DNA from: Hirudinaria manillensis
Taxonomy: Eukaryota > Annelida > Clitellata > Hirudinida > Hirudinidae
Direction of reading: 5' to 3'
Assembly (NCBI GenBank): GCA_034509925.1
Contig: CM067531.1
Span: 10,944,319 to 11,008,318 of the forward strand
DNA length: 64,000 nt
Under the pieces are notes generated by a model, which saw only the letters and a program-made list of their open reading frames with translations, had not been told where the DNA came from and did not search any database. Positions 39,127-51,719 of this stretch are shown here, piece by piece (the first letter of the stretch is position 1; every line of letters begins with the position of its first letter). Position numbers and translations under genes: made by a program.

Positions 39127-42100
39127 ATGTCTCCGACGAATAATTTAAAATTCTTAATTATTGTATTTGTGATAATTATCGATAATTGTTTTGCAAACGC
39201 GTCGTCTGCTGATCTTCGTGGCCATTTTAGTAGCTTGTTTGGATACAGGGCGGACAATTGTTTTGACGATCCCATTGAACAGAGGGTTAGAAAGTCGGAT
39301 TTTATTTTTACTGGCACTATAAGAAAAATCCACAGAGAAAATGGCGAAGTGAAAACTTCTTCAGTGGAAATTAAAAGAATATTCAAGGGTGAGAATCGTC
39401 TCAATCTCTTGATCCTGTCTGAAGTGGAGGGGAGATTTCTGCCCGTGAAGTTCCAAGTGTGTATAGTAGAAGGATTTGGAAATGAGAATATTTGCTCGAA
39501 AAAGGTTTTTGAACGAGACACTTGGCTTTTCTTCACCAATGCAGAAGGTGGGAGACTCTTCTTAAATTCGTCTTTGGCCAAGCTCTCCATTGTCAACTTA
39601 GCGCGGACAGAGGCTGCTGCAAAAGGTACCACAAGACTGTGTTTATTATTAACGCCTTAGCGCAGAACATTTATGAACTGGTAAATATGCTCAAACTATC
39701 CTAGAATTACGAAGGAAGGGATTTTTGTTGGGCATTTACAGAAGTCTTGATTATAATAATTTGCGATGAATCATTTGATTTTTCGGAGTAATTCGAGAGC
39801 CTCACAATCAATTAAAAAGTAAATTTTTTTCAAATTGTAAGTAAATCAGAATTAGAATTCATTACATGTCGTCTGCTAAATTACTTGTTAGTTAAAATTA
39901 GGTATGGAACGATGAGAAACTTTCGTAATGTTATCACAGCGATCACTAAGCCATTACATTTATAATTCCCTATATAAATACGAAATGTAAATAAATGGAA
40001 TACTTTAATTCCACATAGAAGACTTGGCATTCTCCTAATTGCAATATGTTGATCTTTTCTTTATATACTCTGAAAATGTAAAATGTAATCTATAATGCTA
40101 TGTTAATATTGAGGTTGATGGTGTAGCAGTGAACTACACATTTAAGATATTGTTTCCTTATGTTGGAGAACAGTATCACTGCTATTAAGATGCTTATTTT
40201 GGACCAATGAGTTGCACTGAATGCATGCACTATGATGATAGTTGCATGTGTTTTCAGCAGTCTTAGCTTAGAATGTTTTTAAATTCTTTCTATTTGCAAA
40301 CAAAGTACTTGCCATAATGTGTAAAGAGGCATTTTGTGCTTAATTAAGATATATTTGCAGGATAATTACTTTAACATTTCGTCTAGCTTTGTCTGGCAAA
40401 ACTTGATTTTGAGTCATTGCTACTATAAACTTATTTATATTGCTTACATTGGTTTTAAAGAACCTAATTCTTAGAATTCTTGCCAACTCAATAATATGTT
40501 TATTTCAGGAAAACAATACATTTCACCAAAGATTACCTACTTCAACCTCAAAGGTTGGCTTCTTATTCTACTTTCTGTTTATCAGATTCCGTCGGTTTTC
40601 TTGCACTTTCTTCTCTCTTCCTCTCTCTGTTGTTCTCACTCTCACATGTCGTCATCATCCCCCATATGACATTATCATACAGCAAGAATATTACTATTTT
40701 TTATTCTTATCAAAAGTCTTTTTTTGTCTTAATTGATCTGGCAATAGATTCATGTGGATACCATTTTTAAAGTATTGATTTGCTTGTACACCATATCTGT
40801 ACCCTCTATCTCCACATCCTTATCTGCACCCCTCTATCTGTACCTCCAGAAGTTCATGGGGTGTGATATTTACTACTTTGAGTCATTCAGTAAAATTTTG
40901 ATTACATCACATTTTATTTATAACTTTTTGAAAGATGGGATATTTATTATAGTTTATTGTTTACTTTTGATATTATTTCCATTTGAATCCATTAAAATAT
41001 TATATTGAAGAACCTGAATTGATAATCGAGATATCTTTGCTTTAGGTCAGGACGAATGCCCTCACAAGTCATGTCCCTTTGGAGGGCAGTGCCACAAAAA
41101 CCTCATATCGGGCTATTATCAGTGCAGGTGCGAGTTTGATTGCGCCGGAGACGAGAAGGTGGTGTGCGGCAGTGATGGTGAAACGTACCAGAATTCTTGC
41201 CAACTCAACAAGACCTCCTGTCTCATGAAGAAGATCATCGCCGTGGCTCACGAAGGATCTTGCAGTGAGTTCTGGATTCGCATTCGTACGTCTGCTCGCG
41301 AGAAATTGGACATAAATTAGAAGATTTTATGACATTCTGCTCGTACTGTCCCTACGTGTTGATACTGTTGACAAAGGTGTTTGTTGGATTTAAAGTAGGG
41401 TTTAAGTTCAAGCATCAGTACAAATAACGGTTCCAGTCTTTCTTTGTTAGATGCTCATCAGTACAATTGCAGCTGTCATCAGAGCATTATATTAATAAGT
41501 TAAAAACAAAAACACCTCCAGTGAAGATTGTGTTCCGTTGGAATGCAACAGTTGCAAACATCGCTAAATCATTCTTTGGTGCTCGACAAGAACACCTGGC
41601 AGGTGATGAATGGTTTCTGCGACGTTCTTTTAAGCCGTAATCGCTGAAATATAAAAAAAGCCGTCGCGGTCGTTGACTTAAGCCGATTGTCTTCCAGAGG
41701 CAAAAGATCCCTGCCAGAACGTGACCTGCCTCTTTGGATCGAAGTGCATCTCCAGGGGACCCTCTTATGCCTGCGCGTGTACGAGGGAGGACGCCTGCGA
41801 CAAGGAGGAGAACAACAGCATCGAGGGAAGTTTCAGAGGAATGAACGATGTCCTGTGTGCAACGGACGGCAGGGAGTACGCCAACTCTTGCCAGCTCAAG
41901 TACAAGATGTGCCTCGATCAGAAGGAAATCAATGTCTCCCATCAAGGATCTTGTGGTACTGTCAATTTTTTTCTTTGTATTTTCAACTTTGTATTTGTTA
42001 TACGGGCAGCAATTGTTTGCTACAAAAGAAAACATTTGGAATGTTCGTGTCTGTTTTCAGACCCGTGTCAGAATTTGCAGTGCTATTTTGGTGCCACGTG

Positions 42101-45100
42101 CATCATTCACGACAATAAATTGGCTTCTTGTGCTTGCCAGCAGAATTGCTCCCAGGTTTTTGAAACTTTATTTTCATGGATTTTTAAATAAATTGAACAA
42201 ATACAAACTCAAGCAAGAGACTGTGACTGAGCTTTCAAATTGAGTTTTATCTCAATATTTTAAAGAACTATAATACAGATGTATTTATTTTTATTTATTT
42301 TTTTTTTTTTTAATGGCTTTCCTTTTCCAGTCGGTGCAAAAGCAGTGCGGCTCCAACGGAGTGACTTACGACAACGTCTGTTCCATGAACAGGGCTTCCT
42401 GCCTGAGACAACAGGAGATCGTCTTGCTCCACAACGGCCCTTGCGGTTTGCGTCGGCTTCTGAACTCGACGTTCGGAACTTAAGAGAGCAATGCATCTTC
42501 TGACTATTTTATTATTTTATTTTATTTATTTTATTTTTGAGACGAACGAATTTATTATTTTATTATTTTATTATTTTATTACTTAACCATTCAGTGGTGA
42601 CTTGCGAGGACGAAGAGTGTCAGTACGGCAGTACGTGCATCGAGGGGGAATGCGTTTGTCCTTCCGACTGTTCGGAGGACGAGGAACCCGTTTGCGGGAC
42701 GGACGGATCGACGTACGTCAACGAATGTTCGCTGATCGCCTTCGCGTGCGACCAGAGGCTGCCCGTCACCGTCGCTTACCTCGGGGACTGCGAGGAGGAC
42801 GTCCGAGTGGAAGGTGGGATTGTGTGGAAAAGGAATCGAAGGTGGTTGTGCTTTGCTTTGTGATGTTCACCTTGCTAGAGGATGTGTTTACTGAAATTAG
42901 AAATTGTTATTTTGAAGAATACAAATGTGGTTGTGTTTCAAATTGTTGGTGGTGGAGGTAGGAGTCCCAGGTTCTATTTGAGCTCCTTTTGTGCTTGGGC
43001 TTATGGCACCTTATGAACTAACTTATCATTGTTGTTATTATTATTATTATTATTTATTATTATTATTATATTATTATTCACAGTTATTCAATTAAGGTGT
43101 TATCAAACAAATAATTAAGTAAATAAATAGATAAGCACCTTATAAATCATTGGCATTGTGCATCTGCACTCGATTTTATTTGCAGGTTTGAATAAATTTT
43201 TATTTTTTAATTTTTATATTTTTTATTTGTCAAATCATGGATTGAAATATTTCTGATAAGAATTCAAGCGTTTATTAATCTTTATTATAAAAATCAATCA
43301 TCCCAGCCTAACGATAACTCCTGATGATGATTGTTGCAGACACTTGCGAGGATATAAGATGTTTGTACGGAGGCATATGCCACGTCTCATTGGCTGACGG
43401 CAAAAGGATCGAGAAGTGTGTCTGTTCGTTCTTCTGTCCAGAAGAGAGGTTTGTGGCAGTGTTTTGTATTATTATACATATTGTAATAACCCGGGGTCCT
43501 CAAACTAATTATAGAAGGTCAGGTTTATTGAAAGTGTTCAGATGGCTTGGAAGATGTACAATGCCTAATTGTCTAAGTCTTGAAATCTGCTGTATCTCAT
43601 ACTCTCGCTCTGTTTTCCGAGATAAATCTATTTGTCGAGGTTCATAACCAAAGAGTCTGAATAGTATTTAATTAATTATAAAATTATATTGCCACTAAAT
43701 TTAATTAATTACTAAATTAATTAATCAGCAATATAATTTTAATTATTCTTCAATTATCTGGATCTAGGGATCCAACAATATTATACTGTGTTCCTGTTGT
43801 GCAGTATAAATTGGTTCACAGAGAGTTGTTCTTCTGCTTGCATTGGTGTTGGCAAAATGTTGTGTTGTAACATTTTGTTAACAATTGTTCCAGCTTCTAA
43901 TAAATAAATAAATGCCAAGAAGAGAGGTTTGTGGCAGTGTTTCGTATTATACATATTATACATATTATACTGTGTTTCTATTACGCAGTATAACTTGGTT
44001 CACAGAGAGTTGTCCTTCTGTGGGCATTGGTGATAGTAAAATGTTGTGTTGTAACATTTTGTTAACAATTGTTCCAGCTTGTAATAAATAAATAAATGAT
44101 GAAAAGTGCCTTTGATGATGGTTTTATGATGCTGGGCAGGTGGAGAGTATCTAATTTGTCCATTCTTTTATCTGTCTTTGTATCTGTTGTTGAATATGAT
44201 TTGTTTATTATTATAATGTAATGATTCAACATTCATTTTAATTATGTTGATTAATTTAAGAATTAATTTTAAGAACATCTTCAAGAAATAAAATTGAAAT
44301 AATTGTTTTATTCCTTTTTGAGGAATCCTAGCTTATTATAAGATTTATTCTTATATAAAATATCTTCACAAAACGTTTTATAACGAACACCAGGTGGTGC
44401 CATCTACGTGGTAATTCATGGTAATTGGTACATTATCCACAACAGTAATGTTTCAATCATTTCATTCTGTTTACAACTTTATTATGGTATTTATTCTTAT
44501 TTATTATATTATATATATATATTTTTCTAAACTTTATTTATTATTATTTTTTTATTATGTATTATTATTATTTATTATATTATTTATTATTTTTTATTAT
44601 TTACAGGGCAACAGTTTGTGGCTCGGACGAGAGGATTTATTTCAACGAATGTTACCTCATGAGATCCGCTTGTCGAAGGCAAACTCCCGTCGAGCCGCGA
44701 CCTTCTCGGTTCTGCCGAGGTCGGGGACGTCGTTTATTTTTGTGTCGTTGTGCGAGCGGGTTTGCGAGCGATTGATGCTCGTGGTCGAGTGTGTATAGTT
44801 CTGTATCTTCTTTTGGTGCTCTTGGAGTCAGTAGAAGTTGAAAATTTTATTTTCATAATTTCATGGAATATTTGATAAAATAAATAGTAAATGTTTGATA
44901 AATACATTGAAATAAATAATAAATATTTGAAAAATACATTGAAATAAATAATAAAGCTAAATACATTGAATTTGTGGCAGAACTTAACTTAGGTTGAAAT
45001 TGTGGCAGTTTAAGAAATACTGAAATACATGCAATGTACATAAATATTATTATTATTATTATTATTGTTGTTAATGCAATAATCTTCTTTTAACTGCTGT

Positions 45101-48100
45101 TCAGGTTAATGATTTAAATTCATTAAGTTTTTATTATAATAAATATAATAATATCATAATATTATTTTATATTATAAACAATTATTTTACAAATATGCCA
45201 AGTTATTTTTGTAGTTTTAGAATGTTTTATTTTTAATTCATTTTTAAACATTTACAAATTTGTAGATTTTTATCCCAACTTTGTCCAGGTTCTACAGAAG
45301 AGTTTTGCGACGGATTCCCGATCATGAGGAACGAGTCGACAGGTGAGGAATTGCAATGTGCAGGTGAAGTTCTGGATGACTGCCCACCTGAAGGATATTG
45401 TCACATCATTGTAAATGCTGGGAGATGCTGTCAGGGATGTGAGTTTATTAATCTAAAATTTATTTATTTATTCATTTATTTATTCATTTATTTATTCATT
45501 TATTTATTCATTCATTCATTCATTCATTCATTCATTCATTCATTCATTCATTCATTCATTCATTCATTCATTCATTCATTCATTCATTCATTCATTCATT
45601 CATTCATTCATTCATTCATTCATTCATTCATTCATTCATTCATTCATTCATTCATTCATTCATTCATTCATTCATTCATTCATTCATTCATTCATTCATT
45701 CATTCATTTATTTATTTCACTTGTTTTTAAAAATTACATTTAAAAATTGTTTTGTAATAAACGTTAGCAGTAGGTAGTGATAGGAATGATATGAATAATT
45801 TGTGTCCATATACAGTTAAATCCAAACTAAACTTTATGAGTTATAAATATTTGTTTTATAAATCTTGAGTTCTTTTGGCAGATCAAGTTGTATCTGGTTG
45901 TGAGATGAGCGAATATGGATGCTGTCCTGATGAGGTCACTGCTGCTCTCGGTCCTGAATATTTTGGTTGTGATTTAAAAGGTTATTCAATACTTTTTTTA
46001 AAACAAAGAAATAATATGAAGCCTATTAATTTATTAGCAATAATTAACCCATAGATGTTCAAATTTTGAATTGAAGTTTTTGCACTTATGCAAGAAATAA
46101 TAATATTAATAATAATATTAATAATAATAATAATATATCATTTATGTGCACGTGAGCTACAGGGGCACTGAAACCATTGCAATCCAGCTAGCATTTCAAA
46201 GAGCACCTTTATAATGTGAATGCTCTACGAATGTCGCATCCTTAATTACTTAATTGCATATTTATAAAAAGTGCCTCTGATGATGACGTCACAAGTTGCC
46301 ATGGAAACGGATTTGCAAGTTCAGAATGCGTAGACCGAATGGATTGAACGGATTGAATGAATTCTGAACGGATTGAATGAATTCTGAATGGATTGAATGA
46401 ATTCTGAATGGATTGAATGAATTCTGAATGGATTGAATGAATTCTGAATGGATTGAATGAATTCTGAATGAATTCTCGTGCTCCAGATGAATTGGCCTGT
46501 CAATGCAATCCTCTCGGATCCGTACAACCGTCGTGCACTCAGGACACCAGGAGGTGCAACTGTAAACCTAGAGTGGCAGGAATGAGGTGTGACAGGTGTG
46601 AATCAAACTACTGGGGTTTCCTTAGAATTGCTGATGGAGAAGATGGTTGTCAGGGTTGGTTTGTAATTTTTTTTTTAGAATCTTCGTTGTTCTTATTCTC
46701 TCTTTTTTATTATTAATTCAAATTATTGTTACAATTTAAGTCGTCATATTTCAAATTATTTGCCTTGTACAGGGGGCTAAGAGCATTCAGTTTTGCAGAC
46801 TTTAATTTTCATTGGTGGTGTTTAAAAGTCTTGGAAGAAATTCAATAAATGGGGATGGTAAACATAAACAAACGGTGGAATTTAAAAGAAGAACACATGT
46901 CATTGATTTACTTCATCGTTTGAAATGTCACAGATGTGAATTAATGGAATTAATTATGAATTATTGTTTAAAATACATTTTATAAAATAAGCAACATTCA
47001 ATCCAACATTAAATCTACAGAATGCAACTGCAATGAATTTGGTTCTTTGAGGGACGATTGTGATCAAATGACGGGACAGTGCATGTGCCTGGAAAATGTC
47101 ACGGGTGTCAAATGTGACGCGTGCAGCAATGGATTGCCAATCACGGAGCATGGATGTTCAGGTGAGTTGTCAACTGATAAACTGGGTGTAGACATTACCT
47201 ATTACTAGATATTGCAAATACATCCATATCCTTAAACTTAAATTGTGATGGATTTATTTATTTATTTATTACTTGAAATATTTATGCTCATTGGAGTCAC
47301 TTAGAACCTTATTATTTAATGATTATTTATTACCTTATTATCTAATTATTATTTATTACCTGATTATCTAATGTATTTCCTCAGATAATGATTCAGGAAC
47401 TGCCAACACCCAACCATTAAATGTGACCTCCCAAGTCCCACATAAAACCAGGAGACCAAAGACATCAAAACACACGAGACTCCAAAAAGTAACGAAGCCA
47501 AGCAGAACAAAACACACAAAAGTCACGGAACCTTCGACATTTTCCTCCCTCCACGTTGAATTCACAGAAAGTGCAGAAATGGAAACCCCTGGTGCCGACA
47601 ATTACACCGTCGTCGACGACGTATCCGTGGCAACGTATCCGGGAAACGAGACCGAAACTGAAGCCGCAATTAGTTCCACGACGGCGGTCGCTTCTACCAC
47701 GACCCTGTCCATCACTACAGAAGATATTTGTCAGTAGTTTTGTATAAATAAATTTTGTTTGAATTGATATTTATTAGTTTTATATTTATATTATTTTATT
47801 AGTATTATATATTATTCATTCTTTCAAATGCCATCTCCAGTGTTGAATTATTTTTAAAACTAAGTTTAATATCAAATTCACTAATGGGTTCTGATTTCTA
47901 ATGGCTGATCTGAACATAATATTAATTAACATAAATTAACATAATATTAATTAACATCAACATAATATTCAAAACCTGTCTTGCTCAGCTTCGACAGATT
48001 ATACGACACCGTATTTCACCGGAGACTCGTTTGTGGAATTGAAACCTTTGGAACACGGAAGTCGAGACCTGAGCATCGAGATCGGGTTCCGAGCGCTTTC

Positions 48101-49269
48101 TTTGAACGGACTTCTTTTTTATGCCGGGAATCTTGACGTAAAAAAAGGGGACTTCGTTTCAATTGCGATCGTCAATGGCTCCTTGGAGTTCAGGTATTTC
48201 CCATGTTATTATGGAATTATATTTTATATAATTAAAGTTAAATTAAAAATAATTAAAAAGAAATTTTTGTTTTGCATTTGTAGCTTTTTGGGTAATAGAG
48301 GATAAATGAATTGAAGCTTTGATTCTATTATTTGGTTCAATGCAAATTATTGATACAAATCAATTTTCATATCATCTTCCATGATTATCAATTGTTTGAT
48401 TCCTTACTGAAACATAACCCTATTTGTGACCAGATATGACCTTGGAAGTGGTTCAACGACCCTGAGGATTGTTTCAGGAGTGAAACTCAATCAATTGCAT
48501 CGAGCCAACGCGGTCAGGCACGGTCGGGACGGTCTTCTGAAGCTGGACGATGAATTGAAAGATGCCGGTCTGAGCCCCGGATTGATCAGGTCTCTCGATT
48601 TGGGACTACCGGTCTATCTCGGATCAGTCCCCGATAAGTCTTTGATGTCAGTTTTGACTCTTCGACGTGTTGGAAATTTTCCAAATGATCAAAGCTGAAA
48701 TATTTGACAGTGGGACGAGAAATAACCACGTCAACGAAGGTTTCCATGGTTGTGTTGACTATCTGAGGATTGTGAGTTCAGAGTTGAACTATGAATATGA
48801 TTTGTGCAAAACTTCATCACCTGACATATTGTCAGACAGAAAAACCTGTGAGTTTTGAATTTGGAATCTTACTTTGTGTCTTGACTCGTAATGGACAGTT
48901 CATTTTGAACTAAAAGTCTTAAATCTCATTGATCTTACCATTAGCACTCATGGCTTTCTATTTCAATAACTTCTATAAATAAAATGCTTGAGTTAGATTA
49001 AGAAGATACCCTTAAACTGTTCCAGATGATTGCAGAGACTCATGCACAGACTACGAATGCATCATCGACAAGTCCTGCCGATCGGGTAAAGAAATCGTCT
49101 TTGCATGCAAGTGCCCCGAGAGGAATTATGGTGGTTTGATTTGTATTTTATTGTCTCGTGGATAATATTTTACCAGTCGAATTCCTAACCAGGACTCCAT
49201 TGCGAGTTCGAGGAACGTTCCGTAGAGGTTCCGAACAACCACACGGACCTGAGGAAGAGGGTCTTATGA
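39127..49269 (+). CDS. AGRN: Agrin, short form with NtA domain and one LamG
   Basis: 18 coding exons: 39127-39625, 41046-41264, 41698-41955, 42061-42155, 42331-42445, 42595-42813, 43340-43448, 44607-44719, 45289-45438, 45882-45980, 46487-46654, 47021-47161, 47385-47729, 47989-48193, 48434-48646, 48711-48847, 49026-49130, 49193-49269; all phases agree; 1088 aa. Order: signal peptide (FLIIVFVIIIDNCFA); NtA laminin-binding domain (SDFIFTGTI, FKGENRL, FERDTWLFF, LFLNSSLAKLSIVNL); five follistatin/Kazal modules (VCGSDGETYQNSC and similar, in exons 2, 3, 4+5, 6, 7+8); a Cys-rich linker (YGCCPDEVTAALG) known from vertebrate agrin; two laminin-EGF modules (exons 11, 12); a Ser/Thr-rich mucin-like stretch (exon 13); one LamG (exons 14-16); one EGF-like module (exon 17) and a short tail. 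Agrin is a basement-membrane proteoglycan. No SEA and no second or third LamG was found before the TGA. AATAAA at 49669-49674 is the likely poly(A) signal. Confidence 0.9.
43440..44100. repeat. Diverged duplications in agrin intron 7
   Basis: About 130-150 bp at 43780-43915 is repeated at 43967-44100 (shared blocks such as GGTTCACAGAGAGTTGT and AACATTTTGTTAACAATTG). Between them, 43918-43945 repeats the end of exon 7 with its splice donor (GAGAG|GTTTGTGGCAGTG), originally at 43443-43464. Confidence 0.85.
45466..45716. repeat. (TTCA)n / (TTTA)n microsatellite in agrin intron
   Basis: About 250 bp of tetranucleotide repeat, TTCA in the core and TTTA at both edges, shortly after the donor of exon 9. 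Confidence 0.97.
46339..46480. repeat. 20-bp minisatellite before agrin exon 11
   Basis: About seven copies of GAATTCTGAATGGATTGAAT, ending within a few bases of the acceptor CTCCAG of the exon at 46487. Confidence 0.95.
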
Positions 49270-49703
49270 TGCAGAGATTTCAAAACTGCCAGTTAATATA
49301 ACTTAATTACTTGGATTACTGTTATTTCTCTATCGGCTGATACCTGGTTGCTCGTACTATTTTCAACTTGTATTTGTGTCTTGATGTTTTAATGAGGCTT
49401 AAAGTGGTTAAAGGCTTTTATTAGGTAAATGTTGAAAATCTGGAATTGCAGATTCCAAACATGATCATCCAGCAATCATCTCAAGTGGTTCCAAAATCCT
49501 TGGTTCCAGAGACTAATTTGTATTTCCATAGTCCCAAAATAGAAAATCAAGGAATAATTAATTCATTTAAATTGATCGATCCGACTAATTTGGGGTTGTT
49601 GTTGTTGTTAAGTACTTGATACTTCATGTGGCAGTCAATAGGAAGATCCCAAGAATGTTGAAGCTGCAATAAATACTGAAGCATCAGCTTTATGATTCAA
49701 AAT
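49270..49703. other. Shared 3' region of agrin and the HERP-like gene
   Basis: 434 bp between two convergent stops. AATAAA at 49669-49674 (+) serves agrin best and lies 30 bp from the opposite stop, so the agrin transcript probably ends close to, or overlaps, the HERP-like coding end. No other coding signal. Confidence 0.6.
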
Positions 49704-51051
49704 TTAAACAAGTACAAATGCTAACAGGACTGTTGCCAAGATCATTATCAAGAACTCTGGTGCAGGGAACAAAAGAGTGGCTGCCCTCGTTGCAGTGATG
49801 AGCTGTTTGATTCTATTGAAAACTGAAACGTTGATGTTTGGTTGAGTTTCTTGTGGTTGCTCACTGTTTGTGTTTGGGTCTCTTGTGAAAGCACTTGTAG
49901 CATAATTCTGTGCAAAACTGTTGAGGATGTTACACGTGCAGTCACCAAACTTAAAAAAGTTACTGTGATTGAAGTATTGAAAGGCAACATTCAGCAAATA
50001 ACCTTTGTTGCCATAGAAACATGTATTCCAAGTAGCGATGTTGCCAAGCTACTATGTGTTGATGGTAATCCATAGAGACTAGGGGTGTTCTATACAAGCT
50101 GTTAGGCAAAAATATCGTGTTTTTGATTTCTAATGAAATTTCATTGAGAAGCAGGAACGTGAGGGCTAAATGGCCATGTTATTAAATTTTTGCAACCCCC
50201 TAAAGGAAACCCTTAATATAATTAAACCAATTTGTGCACAAAGATGGTGAGTTTAAAGCAACCTTGCATTCTGATTTATGAGATTAAGGAAACATTTAAT
50301 TTCATACTTATCATTAAGCTTAATTCTGAAGAGAATTATTTAGAGGTAAAGGAAATTAAATTTGAAAATTTTCTTTAATACATTTGAGATGATCTGTTTA
50401 CCTTTGTGAAGTGCTGCCAAATCTGAATGTTTCACAGCTTGGTGGTGGGCCAACATTATTATTGTTGTGTACAATCATAGGCTGACTGTAAAGCTATTTA
50501 ACAAGTTAAGCATGTCAGAAAGCAGTGAGAGAAAATTAAGTTATTTGACAAATGGAGAAAAATTTCATGACGCACATCATTACATCTGATTGGGCACACA
50601 AGTTGAATGATATGTGGTGACTCCAATGCTTCTTTCTGAAAACGAGGCAACACAATTATATTTAGCTTTGAATGCGTTTTTTAATGTTTAGTTGATACCC
50701 AGAATAATGCACAATTAGCTAGAAATGTGTTTCAATGTTACTAGAGCTCTTGGAAGTCTTTATATTTCTTACTTCCATTAGCATGCAGCTGACATCAAGA
50801 TGATCATTCTGTAGTAACTTTCCCATGTAAATAATTTTCTGCTCATTTACTTCCTTAAATACAAATTTCATTTAGCCTTTAAATTGAAATAAATGCAAAC
50901 ATATGCCTACAGGATTTCCTGGATATACACGAGATAAGTGTTCTTTAAGCATTCCAAGAGTCCAATGTTTTAAGCAAAATACTTCGATATCTGGTATTGT
51001 TCGATAAGGTGACCTCACTATTAGGATGAAATACGGTTCGTTTTTATTCAT
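49704..51051 (-). CDS. HERP-like ubiquitin-domain ER membrane protein
   Basis: Read on the - strand as 51051-50911, 50853-50773, 50635-50576, 50481-50436, 50078-49964, 49917-49704; 218 aa. Exons 1-3 give an N-terminal ubiquitin-like domain that follows HERPUD proteins: FILIVRSPYRT, LGMLKEHLSRVYPGNP, EQKIIYMGKLLQNDHL, then PHIIQLVC, with splice phase 0 throughout. Exon 5 (VAWQHRYLEYMFLWQQ) resembles the aromatic/Gln stretch after the HERP linker. The last exon has an Asn/Gln/Pro-rich part and one hydrophobic segment (EFLIMILATVLLAFVLV) that ends directly at the stop. HERP proteins are ER membrane cofactors of HRD1 ubiquitin ligase in ER-associated degradation. At 218 aa it is much shorter than human HERPUD1 (391). 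Exons 1-3 are well supported; exon 4 is chosen only because its GTGAAA donor makes the phases agree. Confidence 0.65.
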
Positions 51052-51719
51052 AACTGTGGTAATTTTGCGCTTAGGGTCCACGTAACAAAGTTCCGCCACA
51101 TCTACTTGATCTCACTGCGACACACACGAGATTTAATAAATTATTATTACTTCTTTGTTATATCACAAAACGAATGGAGTCTGGACTTTTCGGAAACCAT
51201 TCGTCTTAAACAATAACAAAGACAGGAAATCTCCACGTAGTGGATTTGCTTTATAACGCGTCCACTGTTTACCTCAAAGTGTTAATTTGGCTACGATTCA
51301 TTTGTCTGTGATAAAAAACGTCATCAAATGCAATCTTATAGTGGGAACGAGTCTGGCTAAAGATTTTATATATCAATTAATATCATTCTGATACATCAAA
51401 TATCGGAAAAGCAATTTTCATACTGTAAAATTTAAGTGTGGGCAGCAGCTAATCCGAAGCTGAAAGAAATGTACAAATCTATTGGCACTAAGGTATAATT
51501 TAAGGAAACTAATAATAGACTCCTTCTAAACCCTACCTCTTTTCACCCCAAACATACGTTTGCGGGGATAGTGAAATCACAATTCATTCGGTACAAAAGA
51601 CTTTCGTCGAAAAAGTAATATTTCTTGAATACCGCTAATGAATTAATACAAATCACGCTAGGCTATAATCGCCAAAAAATGAGGAATATCCTCAAAAACG
51701 TTGCTAAATCATCAGAGGA
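51052..51719. other. 5' region of HERP-like gene, no other gene seen
   Basis: Contains the presumed promoter of the - strand HERP-like gene. The open frame extends a little upstream of the chosen ATG to 51099 but without another ATG. No exon of a further gene recognised. Confidence 0.45.

Noticed and set aside
45324..45743. Frame with a long SFIHSFIH repeat
   Set aside because: It starts in true agrin exon 9 but continues past the donor into the TTCA microsatellite of the intron.
49842..50075. + strand frame with a hydrophobic start (VTVIEVLKGNIQQITF)
   Set aside because: It overlaps, on the opposite strand, exons that complete a HERP-like protein in phase; no family is recognisable on the + strand.
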